12,059 nt of DNA from an uncultured Porphyromonadaceae bacterium (GCA_947174155.1 CAMWHX010000011.1:1-12059); one strand, 5' to 3'; shown: positions 1 to 7,908, numbered from the stretch's first letter. Translations and numbers: made by a program. The notes: generated from the letters alone by a model not told the origin.

Positions 1-48
1 CCCTCTGTTTGTAAGACAGACGCTCTAAACCAGCTGAGCTAATCGCCC
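1..48 (-). tRNA. tRNA-Val (anticodon UAC), partial, cut by the left edge
   Basis: The reverse complement of this stretch folds as the 5' part of a tRNA. It reads acceptor strand GGGCGAT, then TA, a D arm closed by GCTC/GAGC with GG in the loop, G26, and an anticodon arm TCTGT-CTTACAA-ACAGA with five perfect pairs. The loop places TAC (plus-strand bases 11-13) at positions 34-36, which decodes valine GUA-type codons. The variable loop beyond GGG, the T arm and the 3' acceptor strand lie off the left edge. A promoter with a good consensus sits immediately upstream at 59-90. Confidence 0.93.
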
Positions 49-58
49 GATTGCGGTG

Positions 59-90
59 CAAAGTTACGACTAAAATTCGGTCTGTGCAAA
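59..90 (-). promoter_or_regulatory. Bacteroidota-type promoter of the tRNA-Val gene
   Basis: On the minus strand TTTG (plus 87-90) is followed after 20 nt by TAACTTTG (plus 59-66). This matches the known Bacteroidota housekeeping promoter form TTTG at -33 and TAnnTTTG at -7. Ten bases separate the -7 box from the mature tRNA 5' end, so the precursor leader would be only a few nucleotides long. Confidence 0.85.
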
Positions 91-100
91 TTTTTTTTGC

Positions 101-108
101 TATTTTTG
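101..108 (+). promoter_or_regulatory. possible -7 box of the queA-aroA transcription unit
   Basis: TATTTTTG fits TAnnTTTG on the plus strand, about 75 nt before the QueA-AroA start. The -33 element is poor: the best candidate is TTCG at 76-79 with a 21-nt spacer. The A/T-rich surroundings make chance matches likely. No better candidate was found between the divergent tRNA promoter and the ATG at 184. Confidence 0.35.
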
Positions 109-183
109 TGGAAAAATTTTGAGGGTCGATGTCGATTTTTGCGTAAGTCACGATTAATCAGCCCGTTATGAAAACAAGAAAAA

Positions 184-2775
184 ATGACCGTACAAGACAT
201 AGAGATCTCCGATTTTGACTATCCACTCCCCGACGAGCGTATCGCGCGCCATCCGCTGGCCGAGCGCGACGCATGTCGACTGATCATCAGTGCCCCCGAT
301 GGCACGATATCACATGCGAGATTCAGCGACCTGCCGGGGCTTCTGCCCGAGGGGTCGCTGATGGTTTGCAACGAGACGCGCGTCATCAATGCCCGGATGG
401 AGTTTCATCGTGCCACGGGGGCACGCATCGAGGTCTTCCTCCTCTCTCCCGTGGAGCCGGAGGATTATGTGCTCACCTTCCAGACGCGGGGGGAATGTGT
501 GTGGAAGTGCATGATCGGTAATCTCAAGAAGTGGAAACCTGATGAGACGCTTGAACGGACCCTCAATATAGAGGTGGAGGGTGAAGCCCGTCCCGTCATC
601 CTGCGTGCGCGCCGCGTGGCGGGTGAGGGTGGTACGCAGGATGTGGAGTTCAGTTGGGATGATCCGGAGGTCACCTTCGCCTCCGTGGTCGAGGCGGCCG
701 GCTATATCCCTATCCCCCCATATCTGCAGCGCGACTCAGAGGAGAGCGATGCCTCCGACTATCAGACCGTCTACGGGCGTGTCAAGGGTTCGGTGGCGGC
801 TCCGACAGCGGGGCTGCATTTCACCGACAAGGTGTTCCGGGGTCTGCGGAGCCGAGGGGTGGATGTGGCCAAGGTGACGCTCCACGTCGGAGCCGGCACC
901 TTCCAGCCGGTCAAGAGCGACACCATCGGCGGCCACCCGATGCACACCGAGACTTTCAGTGTCAGCCGGGAGACGGTGCAGGCTGTGCGTGACGCCGTGG
1001 CCTCCGGACGTACCGTGACCGCAGTGGGGACCACCACGGTGCGAACCCTCGAATCCCTACCCATCCTCGGGGCGATGCTTGCCGACGGCGACGAGTCGAT
1101 GCACGTGGACCAGTGGACCGCCTACCTCCCAGGAGTGAGGGAGGTCGACACCTTAGCGGCCCTTGACACTCTCCTTATATGGATGGAGGATCACGGAGAT
1201 GTACCCCTGACAGCCTCCACAGCCATCATGATAGCCCCGGGGTTCAGCTGGCGTATAGTCTCGATGATGGTCACCAATTTTCATCAATCCCAGTCGACGC
1301 TGCTGCTCCTCGTCTCCTCCTTCCTCGACGGAGATGCGGACCCGAAGTCCGACACCCTGCAATGGAAGAGGATCTATCGCGAGGCTTTGGAGGGGGATTA
1401 CCGTTTCCTCTCGTATGGCGACGCCTGTCTGCTGTCGAGGCGCACTCGCCCCGTGGCCGATCCCGAGGGGATAGAAGCCGAGGAGGATACCGGGGGTGTG
1501 GCAATCCATGTCCCCGGCTCGAAGAGTATAGCCGCCCGGGCGCTGGTATGTGATTTCCTGGGCGGCGGGACCTGTGTACTCTCCAATCTCCCATCGTGTG
1601 ACGACACGGTGGCCATGGGGCACGTGCTCGATGCCATCGGGGCCTCGCGCAGCGGAGGTGACGAGACACACCGCGTGGATGTGGGGGAGGGTGGCACCAC
1701 ATTGCGCTTCGCCCTGGCCGTTGCAGCTTCGCTTCCCGGCACGGACGTCGTGCTCTCCGGGACACAGCGACTCATGGAGCGACCCATAGAGCCCCTCGTG
1801 GAGGCACTGCGCCATGCCGGGGCCGATATTATGGAGACCGAGACACCGGGGGGTGTGAGGGGGTGGCACGTGCGCGGCACGACACTGCGCTCCACCGTCG
1901 AGGAGGGGATGATGCAGGTGTCGTCGCAGTTCGGAAGCGCACTGCTTCTGAGCGCACCCGTGCGCGAGGGTGACTTCACACTGCGTGTGGATGCCGACAC
2001 GGTCTCCATGCCATATCTCGACATGACCGTGAGGGTCATGCAGGCGATGGGTGGAGCCGTCGGCGGCGACAGTGGCTCGGGGGAGATACGCGTGTGCGCG
2101 ACCGGCTACCGACTTCCCGGCTCTTATGCCATAGAGCCGGATTGGAGCGGGGCCTCCTATTTCTATGAGGGTGACCGGGTGCTTCGTCATATGGGTCACG
2201 AGGTGCCGCAGTGGCGCTTCTCCCCGGCCTTGGCCGAGGATTCCCTTCAGGGGGATTCCCGCATGGCGCGACTCGTGGAGGAGTTTGATGACCTTATCGA
2301 GCGTGGCGGACGCGGAGTGCGCCGCTGGCTTGGGGCGCCGACCTGGCACGTAGACTGCACCGACAACCCGGACTTAGTGCCGGCCTTGGCGGGTATGGCC
2401 TGCGGATGCGGGGTGAAGTTTGAGATAACCGGAGTGGCCAACCTGCGCCACAAGGAGAGTGATCGCCTGACGGTGCTCGCCGAAGCCTTGGGAGAGCTTG
2501 GCTACGAACTCCGGATAGGGGAGGACTCATTGTCGTGGGACGGCAGTCGCCGGGAGGCAACCGTGACCGAGGGGGAAGTCAGGATAGATCCCCACGGTGA
2601 CCACCGGATGGCGATGGCCTTGGCTCCGCTGGCGGCCTGCGGACACACGCTCCGGATCGCTGACGCGCGGTGCGTGTCGAAATCCTTCCCCGGCTATTGG
2701 GAGCAGCTCCCCGCGCTGGGATATGTGGTAACCGTCGTCGGAGAGGACGTGCTAATCAGTGTGGCGGATGCTTGA
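184..2775 (+). CDS. QueA-AroA fusion: tRNA preQ1 ribosyltransferase-isomerase joined to EPSP synthase
   Basis: Residues 1 to about 420 are a full QueA, which transfers and isomerises the ribose of S-adenosylmethionine onto preQ1 in tRNA to make epoxyqueuosine. Signatures are FDYPLP near residue 11, NETRVINAR, GSVAAPTAGLHF (202-213), HVGAGTF (234-240), TNFH (364-367) and YRFLSYGDA (406-414). Residues 421-437 form a polar linker. Residues about 438-863 are AroA, which condenses shikimate-3-phosphate with PEP. Residues matching the E. coli active site are present: K447, S448 and R452 in PGSKSIAAR, the GGTTLR loop (503-508), R533, SSQ (580-582), D730, KESDR (757-761), R808 and K833. Both halves are near usual length, so both are probably active. 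No internal stop or frameshift separates them. ATG at 184 follows an A-rich leader with no Shine-Dalgarno. The end overlaps the permease start by 8 nt, which suggests one transcript. The call of both domains is firm; the benefit of joining them is unknown. Confidence 0.95.
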   Translation: MTVQDIEISDFDYPLPDERIARHPLAERDACRLIISAPDGTISHARFSDLPGLLPEGSLMVCNETRVINARMEFHRATGARIEVFLLSPVEPEDYVLTFQTRGECVWKCMIGNLKKWKPDETLERTLNIEVEGEARPVILRARRVAGEGGTQDVEFSWDDPEVTFASVVEAAGYIPIPPYLQRDSEESDASDYQTVYGRVKGSVAAPTAGLHFTDKVFRGLRSRGVDVAKVTLHVGAGTFQPVKSDTIGGHPMHTETFSVSRETVQAVRDAVASGRTVTAVGTTTVRTLESLPILGAMLADGDESMHVDQWTAYLPGVREVDTLAALDTLLIWMEDHGDVPLTASTAIMIAPGFSWRIVSMMVTNFHQSQSTLLLLVSSFLDGDADPKSDTLQWKRIYREALEGDYRFLSYGDACLLSRRTRPVADPEGIEAEEDTGGVAIHVPGSKSIAARALVCDFLGGGTCVLSNLPSCDDTVAMGHVLDAIGASRSGGDETHRVDVGEGGTTLRFALAVAASLPGTDVVLSGTQRLMERPIEPLVEALRHAGADIMETETPGGVRGWHVRGTTLRSTVEEGMMQVSSQFGSALLLSAPVREGDFTLRVDADTVSMPYLDMTVRVMQAMGGAVGGDSGSGEIRVCATGYRLPGSYAIEPDWSGASYFYEGDRVLRHMGHEVPQWRFSPALAEDSLQGDSRMARLVEEFDDLIERGGRGVRRWLGAPTWHVDCTDNPDLVPALAGMACGCGVKFEITGVANLRHKESDRLTVLAEALGELGYELRIGEDSLSWDGSRREATVTEGEVRIDPHGDHRMAMALAPLAACGHTLRIADARCVSKSFPGYWEQLPALGYVVTVVGEDVLISVADA

Positions 2776-3568
2776 ACTACTGCAATATGAGTTTTTCCGC
2801 AATGCCCTTATCGGGATCGGAATCATGTCGCTGGTGGCGGCAGTCATCGGTACGTATATCGTCACGCGCCGCATGGTGTTTATATCCGGCGGTATCACCC
2901 ACGCCTGTTTCGGAGGATTGGGCCTCGGTTACTGGCTGGGAGTCAGCCCTATGGCTACGGCGGCCCTCTTCGCGGTCGCCGGGTCGCTGGGAGTCGGATG
3001 GCTCTCGCGGCGCAGGGTGCGCAGTGACTCCGCCATAGCTGTGATATGGGCGTTGGGTATGGCGCTTGGTATACTCTTTATCTTCATGACATCGGGCTAT
3101 GTGCCGGAGCTCAACACCTTCCTCTTCGGCAACGTACTGACCATCACGCGCACAGACCTGTGGCTCTTCGCCGGGTTCGCTGTCATCCTGGGACTCTTCT
3201 ACGGGCTGCTCCACCGAGTGGTGTTGGCGGTGAGCTTCGATGAGGATTTCGCCCGCACGCGCCGTCTGCCGGTGACGGCCATCAACACTCTGATGACCGT
3301 CTTCGTGGCCGTGGCGATTGTGCTGGCCATACGCATGATAGGTATAATGCTGCTGATGTCGCTGTTGGCGATACCGCAGATGACCGTCGAACTCTTCACG
3401 CGCCGCTACCGCACGCTGATGCTCTGGTCAGCCGTGGTGTCGCTTCTCGGCTGCACAGGGGGCCTGATAGCCGCCTACTACATAGGTGTCCCCGCTTCAG
3501 CAGCGATAGTCCTCAGCCTTGTAGCGCTTTATGCGGTGTGCGCAGGTGCACACCGCATAAAGCGGTGA
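2768..3568 (+). CDS. metal ABC transporter permease, ZnuB/ABC-3 family
   Basis: An inner-membrane permease of 266 residues with about eight hydrophobic segments. It belongs to the family that moves zinc, manganese or iron together with an ATPase and a metal-binding protein. Family marks are ISGGITHACFGG with His45 (the usual S-x-x-H-A region), TFLFGNVL (117-124), IGIMLLMSLLAIPQ (191-204, usual VGxLLvxaLLiiP) and YYIGVPASAAIV (237-248). The ATG at 2768 is preferred over the in-frame GTG at 2759, because it begins the typical short N-terminus and overlaps the aroA stop in the manner of translational coupling. No ATPase or binding protein lies in this window, so the partners must be elsewhere and the metal cannot be assigned. 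The last 13 codons are embedded in a perfect inverted repeat (3525-3564). The stop TGA falls inside the first heptamer of the adjacent array. Confidence 0.9.
   Translation: MLELLQYEFFRNALIGIGIMSLVAAVIGTYIVTRRMVFISGGITHACFGGLGLGYWLGVSPMATAALFAVAGSLGVGWLSRRRVRSDSAIAVIWALGMALGILFIFMTSGYVPELNTFLFGNVLTITRTDLWLFAGFAVILGLFYGLLHRVVLAVSFDEDFARTRRLPVTAINTLMTVFVAVAIVLAIRMIGIMLLMSLLAIPQMTVELFTRRYRTLMLWSAVVSLLGCTGGLIAAYYIGVPASAAIVLSLVALYAVCAGAHRIKR
3525..3564. repeat. perfect 17-bp inverted repeat with 6-nt loop over the permease C-terminus
   Basis: The left arm CGCTTTATGCGGTGTGC (3525-3541) is the exact reverse complement of GCACACCGCATAAAGCG (3548-3564), with loop GCAGGT. It ends one base before the permease stop region and lies between convergent genes. 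A hairpin this long would be very stable in RNA from either strand. A T-tract is missing on both sides, so it is not a textbook intrinsic terminator. It may instead protect 3' ends or stop transcription in another way. Confidence 0.9.
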
Positions 3569-3605
3569 TAAGTGATAAGTGATAAGTGATAAGTGATAAG
3601 TGATG
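3564..3605 (+). repeat. tandem heptamer array, six units of AGTGATA type
   Basis: Six contiguous 7-nt units: GGTGATA, AGTGATA four times, and AGTGATG. The permease stop TGA (3566-3568) lies in the first unit. Because 7 is not a multiple of 3, the TGA in successive units falls into all three forward frames, so the array stops any read-through. The reverse strand (TATCACT units) contains no stop codon. A related AGTGATN array lies at 9237-9264. Confidence 0.92.
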
Positions 3606-3625
3606 CTACCCCCTACTCACTGATA

Positions 3626-3656
3626 ATTCAAAATTCAACATTCAAAATTCAACATT
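3626..3656. repeat. tandem heptamer array, ATTCAAA/ATTCAAC alternating
   Basis: The units are ATTCAAA, ATTCAAC, ATTCAAA, ATTCAAC and a partial ATT, which is a 14-nt unit repeated twice with an internal 7-nt period. The final ATT overlaps the reverse-strand stop codon (TAA, plus 3655-3657) of the M16 protease gene. It shares the period but not the sequence of the array 20 nt to its left. Confidence 0.9.
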
Positions 3657-6474
3657 ATTCACTGATCATACTGATTTCCACCCGGTCTGCGTCGGGGAGA
3701 TATGTGGCGGCGAAGTCGCGTATGGACTCGGGGGTCAGTCGGGTCAGCAGGGTGTCGTAGTCGCTGTCCATATCCCTGCCATACTGATCATAGACCTTGA
3801 TAACGGTCTCCCAGTAACCGTTCTGAGTGCGGTTGTCGGCAATCTCCTTGCTTAGGTAGGCTTTAACTTTAGCTACCTCTTCAGCTGTGGGACCTGTCTC
3901 GACCATATCCCGCAGTGTGGCGCGGACCACTCCGAACACCTCCTCCTCATGACCGGGTTCTACCTTGATATATACGGGCATTATGAAACGCGATGGTGTG
4001 TCGGGACCGTTGAACCCGGCTGTCACCGAGCAGTGGGAGTTGATACCGTAGGTCAGACCTCGTTTCTCGCGGACCTCTGTCAGCAGACGGCTCTTGACTA
4101 TGGATCCTAATGTGCGGGCCGCCAGGATATTCCCGAGATTGTAGTCACATTCGCCGTTGAGAAAGGTGTATGTGATGGACTGCGGTGTCTCGGTCATCGG
4201 GTGAGTATAGGTGTAGGCACCGTTGCCGCGGTAGAAACCGTAGCCGATGTCACGGGCACGCTCTTTATGTCCCGCAGCCGGGAGTGAGGCCACATATCGT
4301 GTCAGCAGAGGGGAGATGGAGTCACGGTCAAAGTTGCCGGTAATAATATAGGTGAAATCCCCCATGTCACTGAAGCGCTCACGGTGCAGGGCTATGATAT
4401 CATCGTAATCCACCCGGTCAAGATCCGCGGGATAGAGTTTCTCCCCGAGGGGATGGCGGTTATAGACGATCGAATGGATGGAATCACCCATGGCGAAGGT
4501 TGCCGACCGGTTGGGATTTTCGAGTTTTGACCGCTGTGACGACATCATGGCTCCGAAGGCGTTGTCATCGCGTGTGATATCGGTAGCCTTAAGATAGAGA
4601 AGCTGCAGGGCGGTCTCCAGGTCTTCAGGAGTCGTGGCGGCGATGAGTTCCTCATCGGTATTGCCGATCTTGACAGCAGACTTGACATTGTGCGGAGCCA
4701 GGAGCTTGCGCAGCTCTGTCGAGGAGTGGCCGCCGTAGCCGCTGACTGCCAACGCATCATCCATCACCTTATATATACCCTTATGTGCAGGGTCATACGA
4801 CATGGAGAATCCTCCGGGGCTCACGGCATGGATGAGGATCTCGTCGGGGGTCTCGTCGCTCGGACGCAGAAAGACCTTGATACCGTTGGAGAGAAGAAGC
4901 AGATCGGTGCCGAAGGGCCCCTTGCTCTCCGATACGATCTCACCCGGTTCGGGGAGGACCGTCATGAGCGGCAGGTCGGCGAAGGTGTCGATGAACGGTG
5001 TGATAGCCGACAGGTCAATGGAGTTTGCATCTGCCGTGAGGATATCGGAGGTCAGATTGCCGGCATCTTCGGGAGTGGCGTAGACAGTGGTGATACGGTT
5101 GCGCCCTTCGGGGCGTACCATAGCGGAGAAGTATGCGTTGACATCATCGAGTGTGGTCGTACGCTCCACGCCCGCCATTATCTTATACTCCTGCTCCGCC
5201 GAGGGGATGAGGTTGCCGCGGGTAAAGTTACGTACATATTTGCGTGCCAGATCCGTATTTGAGACAGAGCCCGAGTTGGCATAGGCACTGTTGATCCGGG
5301 CGCGCTCGGAGAGCTTGGCCCGCTTCAGCTCCGTGTCGGTAAATCCGTGGAGAGAGGCGCGGAGGAGTTCGGTGTTGAGGATATCAAGTGCCCGGCGGGT
5401 ATCGAGGGCATTATATGAGGTGCCGCGTAGCATCAGGGCATCGCGGGTGCCGGAGAGGAGAAATTTCTGCAGTCCGATCCCCAGATTACTCCAGGGACAT
5501 CCGGGTGTATTCTCAATGGCATCGAGACGCTCCAGAAGCATATCGCTCACCAGAGCGCGCATATAGTCGCGGCGTATCTGCGAGATGGTGCCCACCTCTG
5601 CGGCGGGGAGAGAGGGCTCCTTGATATAGATCTGAAACATATTGGCGCTCTGCTCGGGGTCTGTGCCTGTGACCACGATAGGAGAATCGTTGTCGGCTAC
5701 CTCCACACGTGAGGATATACGGGCTTTCCTGTCACCCTTGATATCGGAGAAGTGTCTGCGGACAGACTCCTCCATGGCGTCCGGGTCTATGTCGCCCACG
5801 ATAACCACGGCCTGATTGGAGGGGTGGTACCACTTGCGGTAGTAGTCACGCAGCGTCTTGGGTTTGAAAGACTCCACAACCTCAGCTTTACCTATGGGCA
5901 TACGTCGGCCATAGATACCCCCCTGATAGATCTCGGGTGCGATAGAGGTCAATATGCGTGATGCCGCTGAGGAGCGCTGGCGGGCCTCTCCCCGGATGAC
6001 TCCGCGCTCGGCATCTATCTCCTTGGGGTCGAGGGTCAGACGGCCGCTCCAGTCGCTCAGTATCATCACGCAGGAGTCTAAGGCGCTCAGGCGAGTCGTG
6101 GGGACCTGACAGATGTTATAGACTGTCTCGTCGGTCGAGGTGTAGGCGTTGAGGTTACGGCCGAATTTGACACCTAAGCTTTCAAGATACTCGATCAGAG
6201 AGTTGCCGGGGAAGTGTTTCGTGCCGTTGAAACACATATGCTCCAGGAAGTGGGCCAGTCCTTGTTGATTCTCCTCTTCATTGATCGAACCGACATTCTG
6301 GGCGATGAAGAAGTCGGCCTGATGCTCGGGGGAGTCGTTGTGACGGATATAATAGGTCAGGCCGTTGGGAAGCCGGCCGATCCTCACATCGGGATCGGAT
6401 GGGATGGGATTTACGGCATTGAGAGCCTGAATGCCGGCAGCTAACAGCAACGCCGGAAGGAGTAGTTTTTTCAT
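3655..6474 (-). CDS. periplasmic M16 zinc metalloprotease (PqqL/FusC/pitrilysin-like), 939 aa
   Basis: A secreted zinc peptidase of the M16 (insulinase) family that should cut peptides or small proteins in the periplasm. Residues 1 to about 20 form a signal peptide (MKK then LLLPALLLAA, ending ALNA). The inverted zinc motif HFLEH is at 75-79. Glu156, 77 residues after the motif, fits the third zinc ligand, with conserved Glu163 nearby. The second half carries the M16 R-x6-Y pair (Arg802, Tyr809 in REKRGLTYG), so both lobes of the clam-shell are present. The length is close to the roughly 930 residues of E. coli PqqL, and the N-terminal region (LPNGLTYYIRHN, QGLAHFLEHM, FNGT, NAYTSTDETVY) resembles PqqL/FusC-type members, judged from memory. 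The start lies 3 nt after the stop of the beta-barrel gene (TAGACAATG), a strong sign of co-translation. Family and activity are firm; the substrate is unknown. Confidence 0.95.
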   Translation of the reverse strand: MKKLLLPALLLAAGIQALNAVNPIPSDPDVRIGRLPNGLTYYIRHNDSPEHQADFFIAQNVGSINEEENQQGLAHFLEHMCFNGTKHFPGNSLIEYLESLGVKFGRNLNAYTSTDETVYNICQVPTTRLSALDSCVMILSDWSGRLTLDPKEIDAERGVIRGEARQRSSAASRILTSIAPEIYQGGIYGRRMPIGKAEVVESFKPKTLRDYYRKWYHPSNQAVVIVGDIDPDAMEESVRRHFSDIKGDRKARISSRVEVADNDSPIVVTGTDPEQSANMFQIYIKEPSLPAAEVGTISQIRRDYMRALVSDMLLERLDAIENTPGCPWSNLGIGLQKFLLSGTRDALMLRGTSYNALDTRRALDILNTELLRASLHGFTDTELKRAKLSERARINSAYANSGSVSNTDLARKYVRNFTRGNLIPSAEQEYKIMAGVERTTTLDDVNAYFSAMVRPEGRNRITTVYATPEDAGNLTSDILTADANSIDLSAITPFIDTFADLPLMTVLPEPGEIVSESKGPFGTDLLLLSNGIKVFLRPSDETPDEILIHAVSPGGFSMSYDPAHKGIYKVMDDALAVSGYGGHSSTELRKLLAPHNVKSAVKIGNTDEELIAATTPEDLETALQLLYLKATDITRDDNAFGAMMSSQRSKLENPNRSATFAMGDSIHSIVYNRHPLGEKLYPADLDRVDYDDIIALHRERFSDMGDFTYIITGNFDRDSISPLLTRYVASLPAAGHKERARDIGYGFYRGNGAYTYTHPMTETPQSITYTFLNGECDYNLGNILAARTLGSIVKSRLLTEVREKRGLTYGINSHCSVTAGFNGPDTPSRFIMPVYIKVEPGHEEEVFGVVRATLRDMVETGPTAEEVAKVKAYLSKEIADNRTQNGYWETVIKVYDQYGRDMDSDYDTLLTRLTPESIRDFAATYLPDADRVEISMISE

Positions 6475-6477
6475 TGT

Positions 6478-7908
6478 CTAAAAAAAGAAGGATATTTTGA
6501 TTTCATATAGGTTTCGCTTCATTTCTCCCTCACGGGATTCACGGGTGTAACCTCCCGATATGGAGGCTGCGTATCTGCGCCCGATGGCGCGGGTGACGCT
6601 GAGGCGGGTATCGAGGAGGGTGGAGGAGCGGCTTGTGGTCAGGGCTACGTCAGCGTCGAGCATCCAGTGTCGGGCTACGAGAAGGATTCCACTCAGGGCT
6701 CCGCGCAGGGTGAAACGGGAGATCTCCTTGTAAGTATAGGGCTCCACGTAGGCGATGGTGCGATGGGTCCAGCCGGGTTGAAGCTCGATGTGGAAGCGTG
6801 ACACCGGTCCGAACCTCATCCCCCAGCGCCCGGTAGCGGAGATGGTGAAGGCGTTGTCGGCAAACATCTCATTGCTCCCTATGACGGGATAGACCGAAGA
6901 GGCGGCATCGCCAAACTGATTCTCGGAGCCGTGACGGCGATAGAGGGCTATCTCAGCCGATAGAGCGGTATTATGATCAGGAGAGAGCCACCCGGCCTGA
7001 GCGTCGAGTTGGTCATGACGCACGGATGCCATGGGGAGTTTGTTGAGGTCGGAGAGGATATTTGTGAAGGTAAAGCGGCTCAAGTGCAGAGCGGCGAAGA
7101 GGCCGCGGCTGTCGGCAGGATAGAGATTGAGGCCCACGAGATAGCGGTTGCCGGTGTAGTAGGTGGAGAGACCTGTGCCGGCAAACCGGTTGTAATGATG
7201 GCCGAGACCGGTCAAGTGAAATATCTTGTCGACACCCATCTCGCTCTTGAAGGTCACTTCGTTGTCTTGCTTATATTTTCTCCATGCCAGTTCGACACCG
7301 CCGAAGTATTGTCCCCAAAGGTGTATCATCCCTCCGGTGGTGATATCGAGGACGCCTATGACGTTACGAGGGCGGGGATCGACGGAGCGGTATTCCAGGG
7401 TCGCCCTGTAACTCATCTCTACTCCCCAGGCGCAGCGATCGCTGTGGGCAGCATATCCGCCATGAAAACGATACTCCTCCCGGTTGAGATCCCCTCCGAT
7501 GGAATCGGCCAACAGATAGGGATAGAGGAGGTCGGGGTCTCCCGTTTCGTTCCATCTGACGGAGAGAGTCTTGCCGTTGGAGTATGAGGCATCTCCCCAG
7601 AGTGTGGAGGAGCGGTGTCGGGTATAGGTCACGGCGCCGATGGTCAGCCGTCGATCTCCGGTACCCTCCCTCGGATCAGGGTTATTTCTGTCACGCCGCT
7701 GAGAGAATGAACCCGACACTTCGGTATATCCGGAAGGTAGGCGCCACTGATTGATGGCCGGGTTGGCATACGACAGCTCTGCCATATGCCACAGACCGTG
7801 GCGCTCTTCAGCGACAGTCGACAGCAAGGAGGAGACGTCGTCATCCGCAAGTATATATAAGGGCATAAGTAGAGCCGCCATGGAGATTTTCAGAAAGGAC
7901 GGGATCAT
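6478..7908 (-). CDS. DUF6850-type outer-membrane beta-barrel protein
   Basis: A 476-residue exported protein with an N-terminal signal peptide (hydrophobic stretch SMAALLMPLYILA, cleavage likely near residue 21 before DDD). The rest is dense in alternating aromatic/polar strands such as YRFHGGYAAH, HLWGQYFGGVELAW and FHIELQPGWTHRTIAYVEPYTY. It ends in strand-forming YEIKISFFF with C-terminal Phe, the usual beta-signal for BAM-dependent insertion. I assign it to DUF6850 from memory of that family's layout beside DUF4876 genes; the family name is less certain than the beta-barrel call. It has no plug domain, so it is not a second TonB receptor. It follows the lipoprotein gene by 35 nt and precedes the M16 gene by 3 nt. 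The biochemical role is unknown: a partner pore, an assembly partner or a surface scaffold would all fit. Confidence 0.8.
   Translation of the reverse strand: MIPSFLKISMAALLMPLYILADDDVSSLLSTVAEERHGLWHMAELSYANPAINQWRLPSGYTEVSGSFSQRRDRNNPDPREGTGDRRLTIGAVTYTRHRSSTLWGDASYSNGKTLSVRWNETGDPDLLYPYLLADSIGGDLNREEYRFHGGYAAHSDRCAWGVEMSYRATLEYRSVDPRPRNVIGVLDITTGGMIHLWGQYFGGVELAWRKYKQDNEVTFKSEMGVDKIFHLTGLGHHYNRFAGTGLSTYYTGNRYLVGLNLYPADSRGLFAALHLSRFTFTNILSDLNKLPMASVRHDQLDAQAGWLSPDHNTALSAEIALYRRHGSENQFGDAASSVYPVIGSNEMFADNAFTISATGRWGMRFGPVSRFHIELQPGWTHRTIAYVEPYTYKEISRFTLRGALSGILLVARHWMLDADVALTTSRSSTLLDTRLSVTRAIGRRYAASISGGYTRESREGEMKRNLYEIKISFFF

Noticed and set aside
168..218. Short frame starting at ATG 168 ahead of queA-aroA as a leader peptide
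   Set aside because: About 16 codons, out of frame, overlapping the real start; no attenuator hairpins or repeated aromatic codons accompany it.
1153..2349. Long open frame of 398 codons antisense to the QueA-AroA gene
   Set aside because: Its product is a Gly/His/Pro/Arg-rich mixture with no recognisable domain, and it lies wholly opposite a gene whose motifs are intact in high-GC DNA, so it is a shadow frame.
2759..2767. GTG at 2759 as the permease start
   Set aside because: It would add three residues and deepen the overlap with aroA; the ATG at 2768 matches the usual N-terminus.
3525..3564. Classical intrinsic terminator
   Set aside because: The stem is strong but no T-tract follows on either strand, so I report it as an inverted repeat of uncertain role.
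4690..5262. Plus-strand open frame of 190 codons opposite the M16 gene
   Set aside because: Opposite conserved protease sequence, with no promoter or family resemblance.
6973..7587. Plus-strand open frame of 204 codons opposite the beta-barrel gene
   Set aside because: No promoter, signal or domain; composition mirrors the barrel gene on the other strand.
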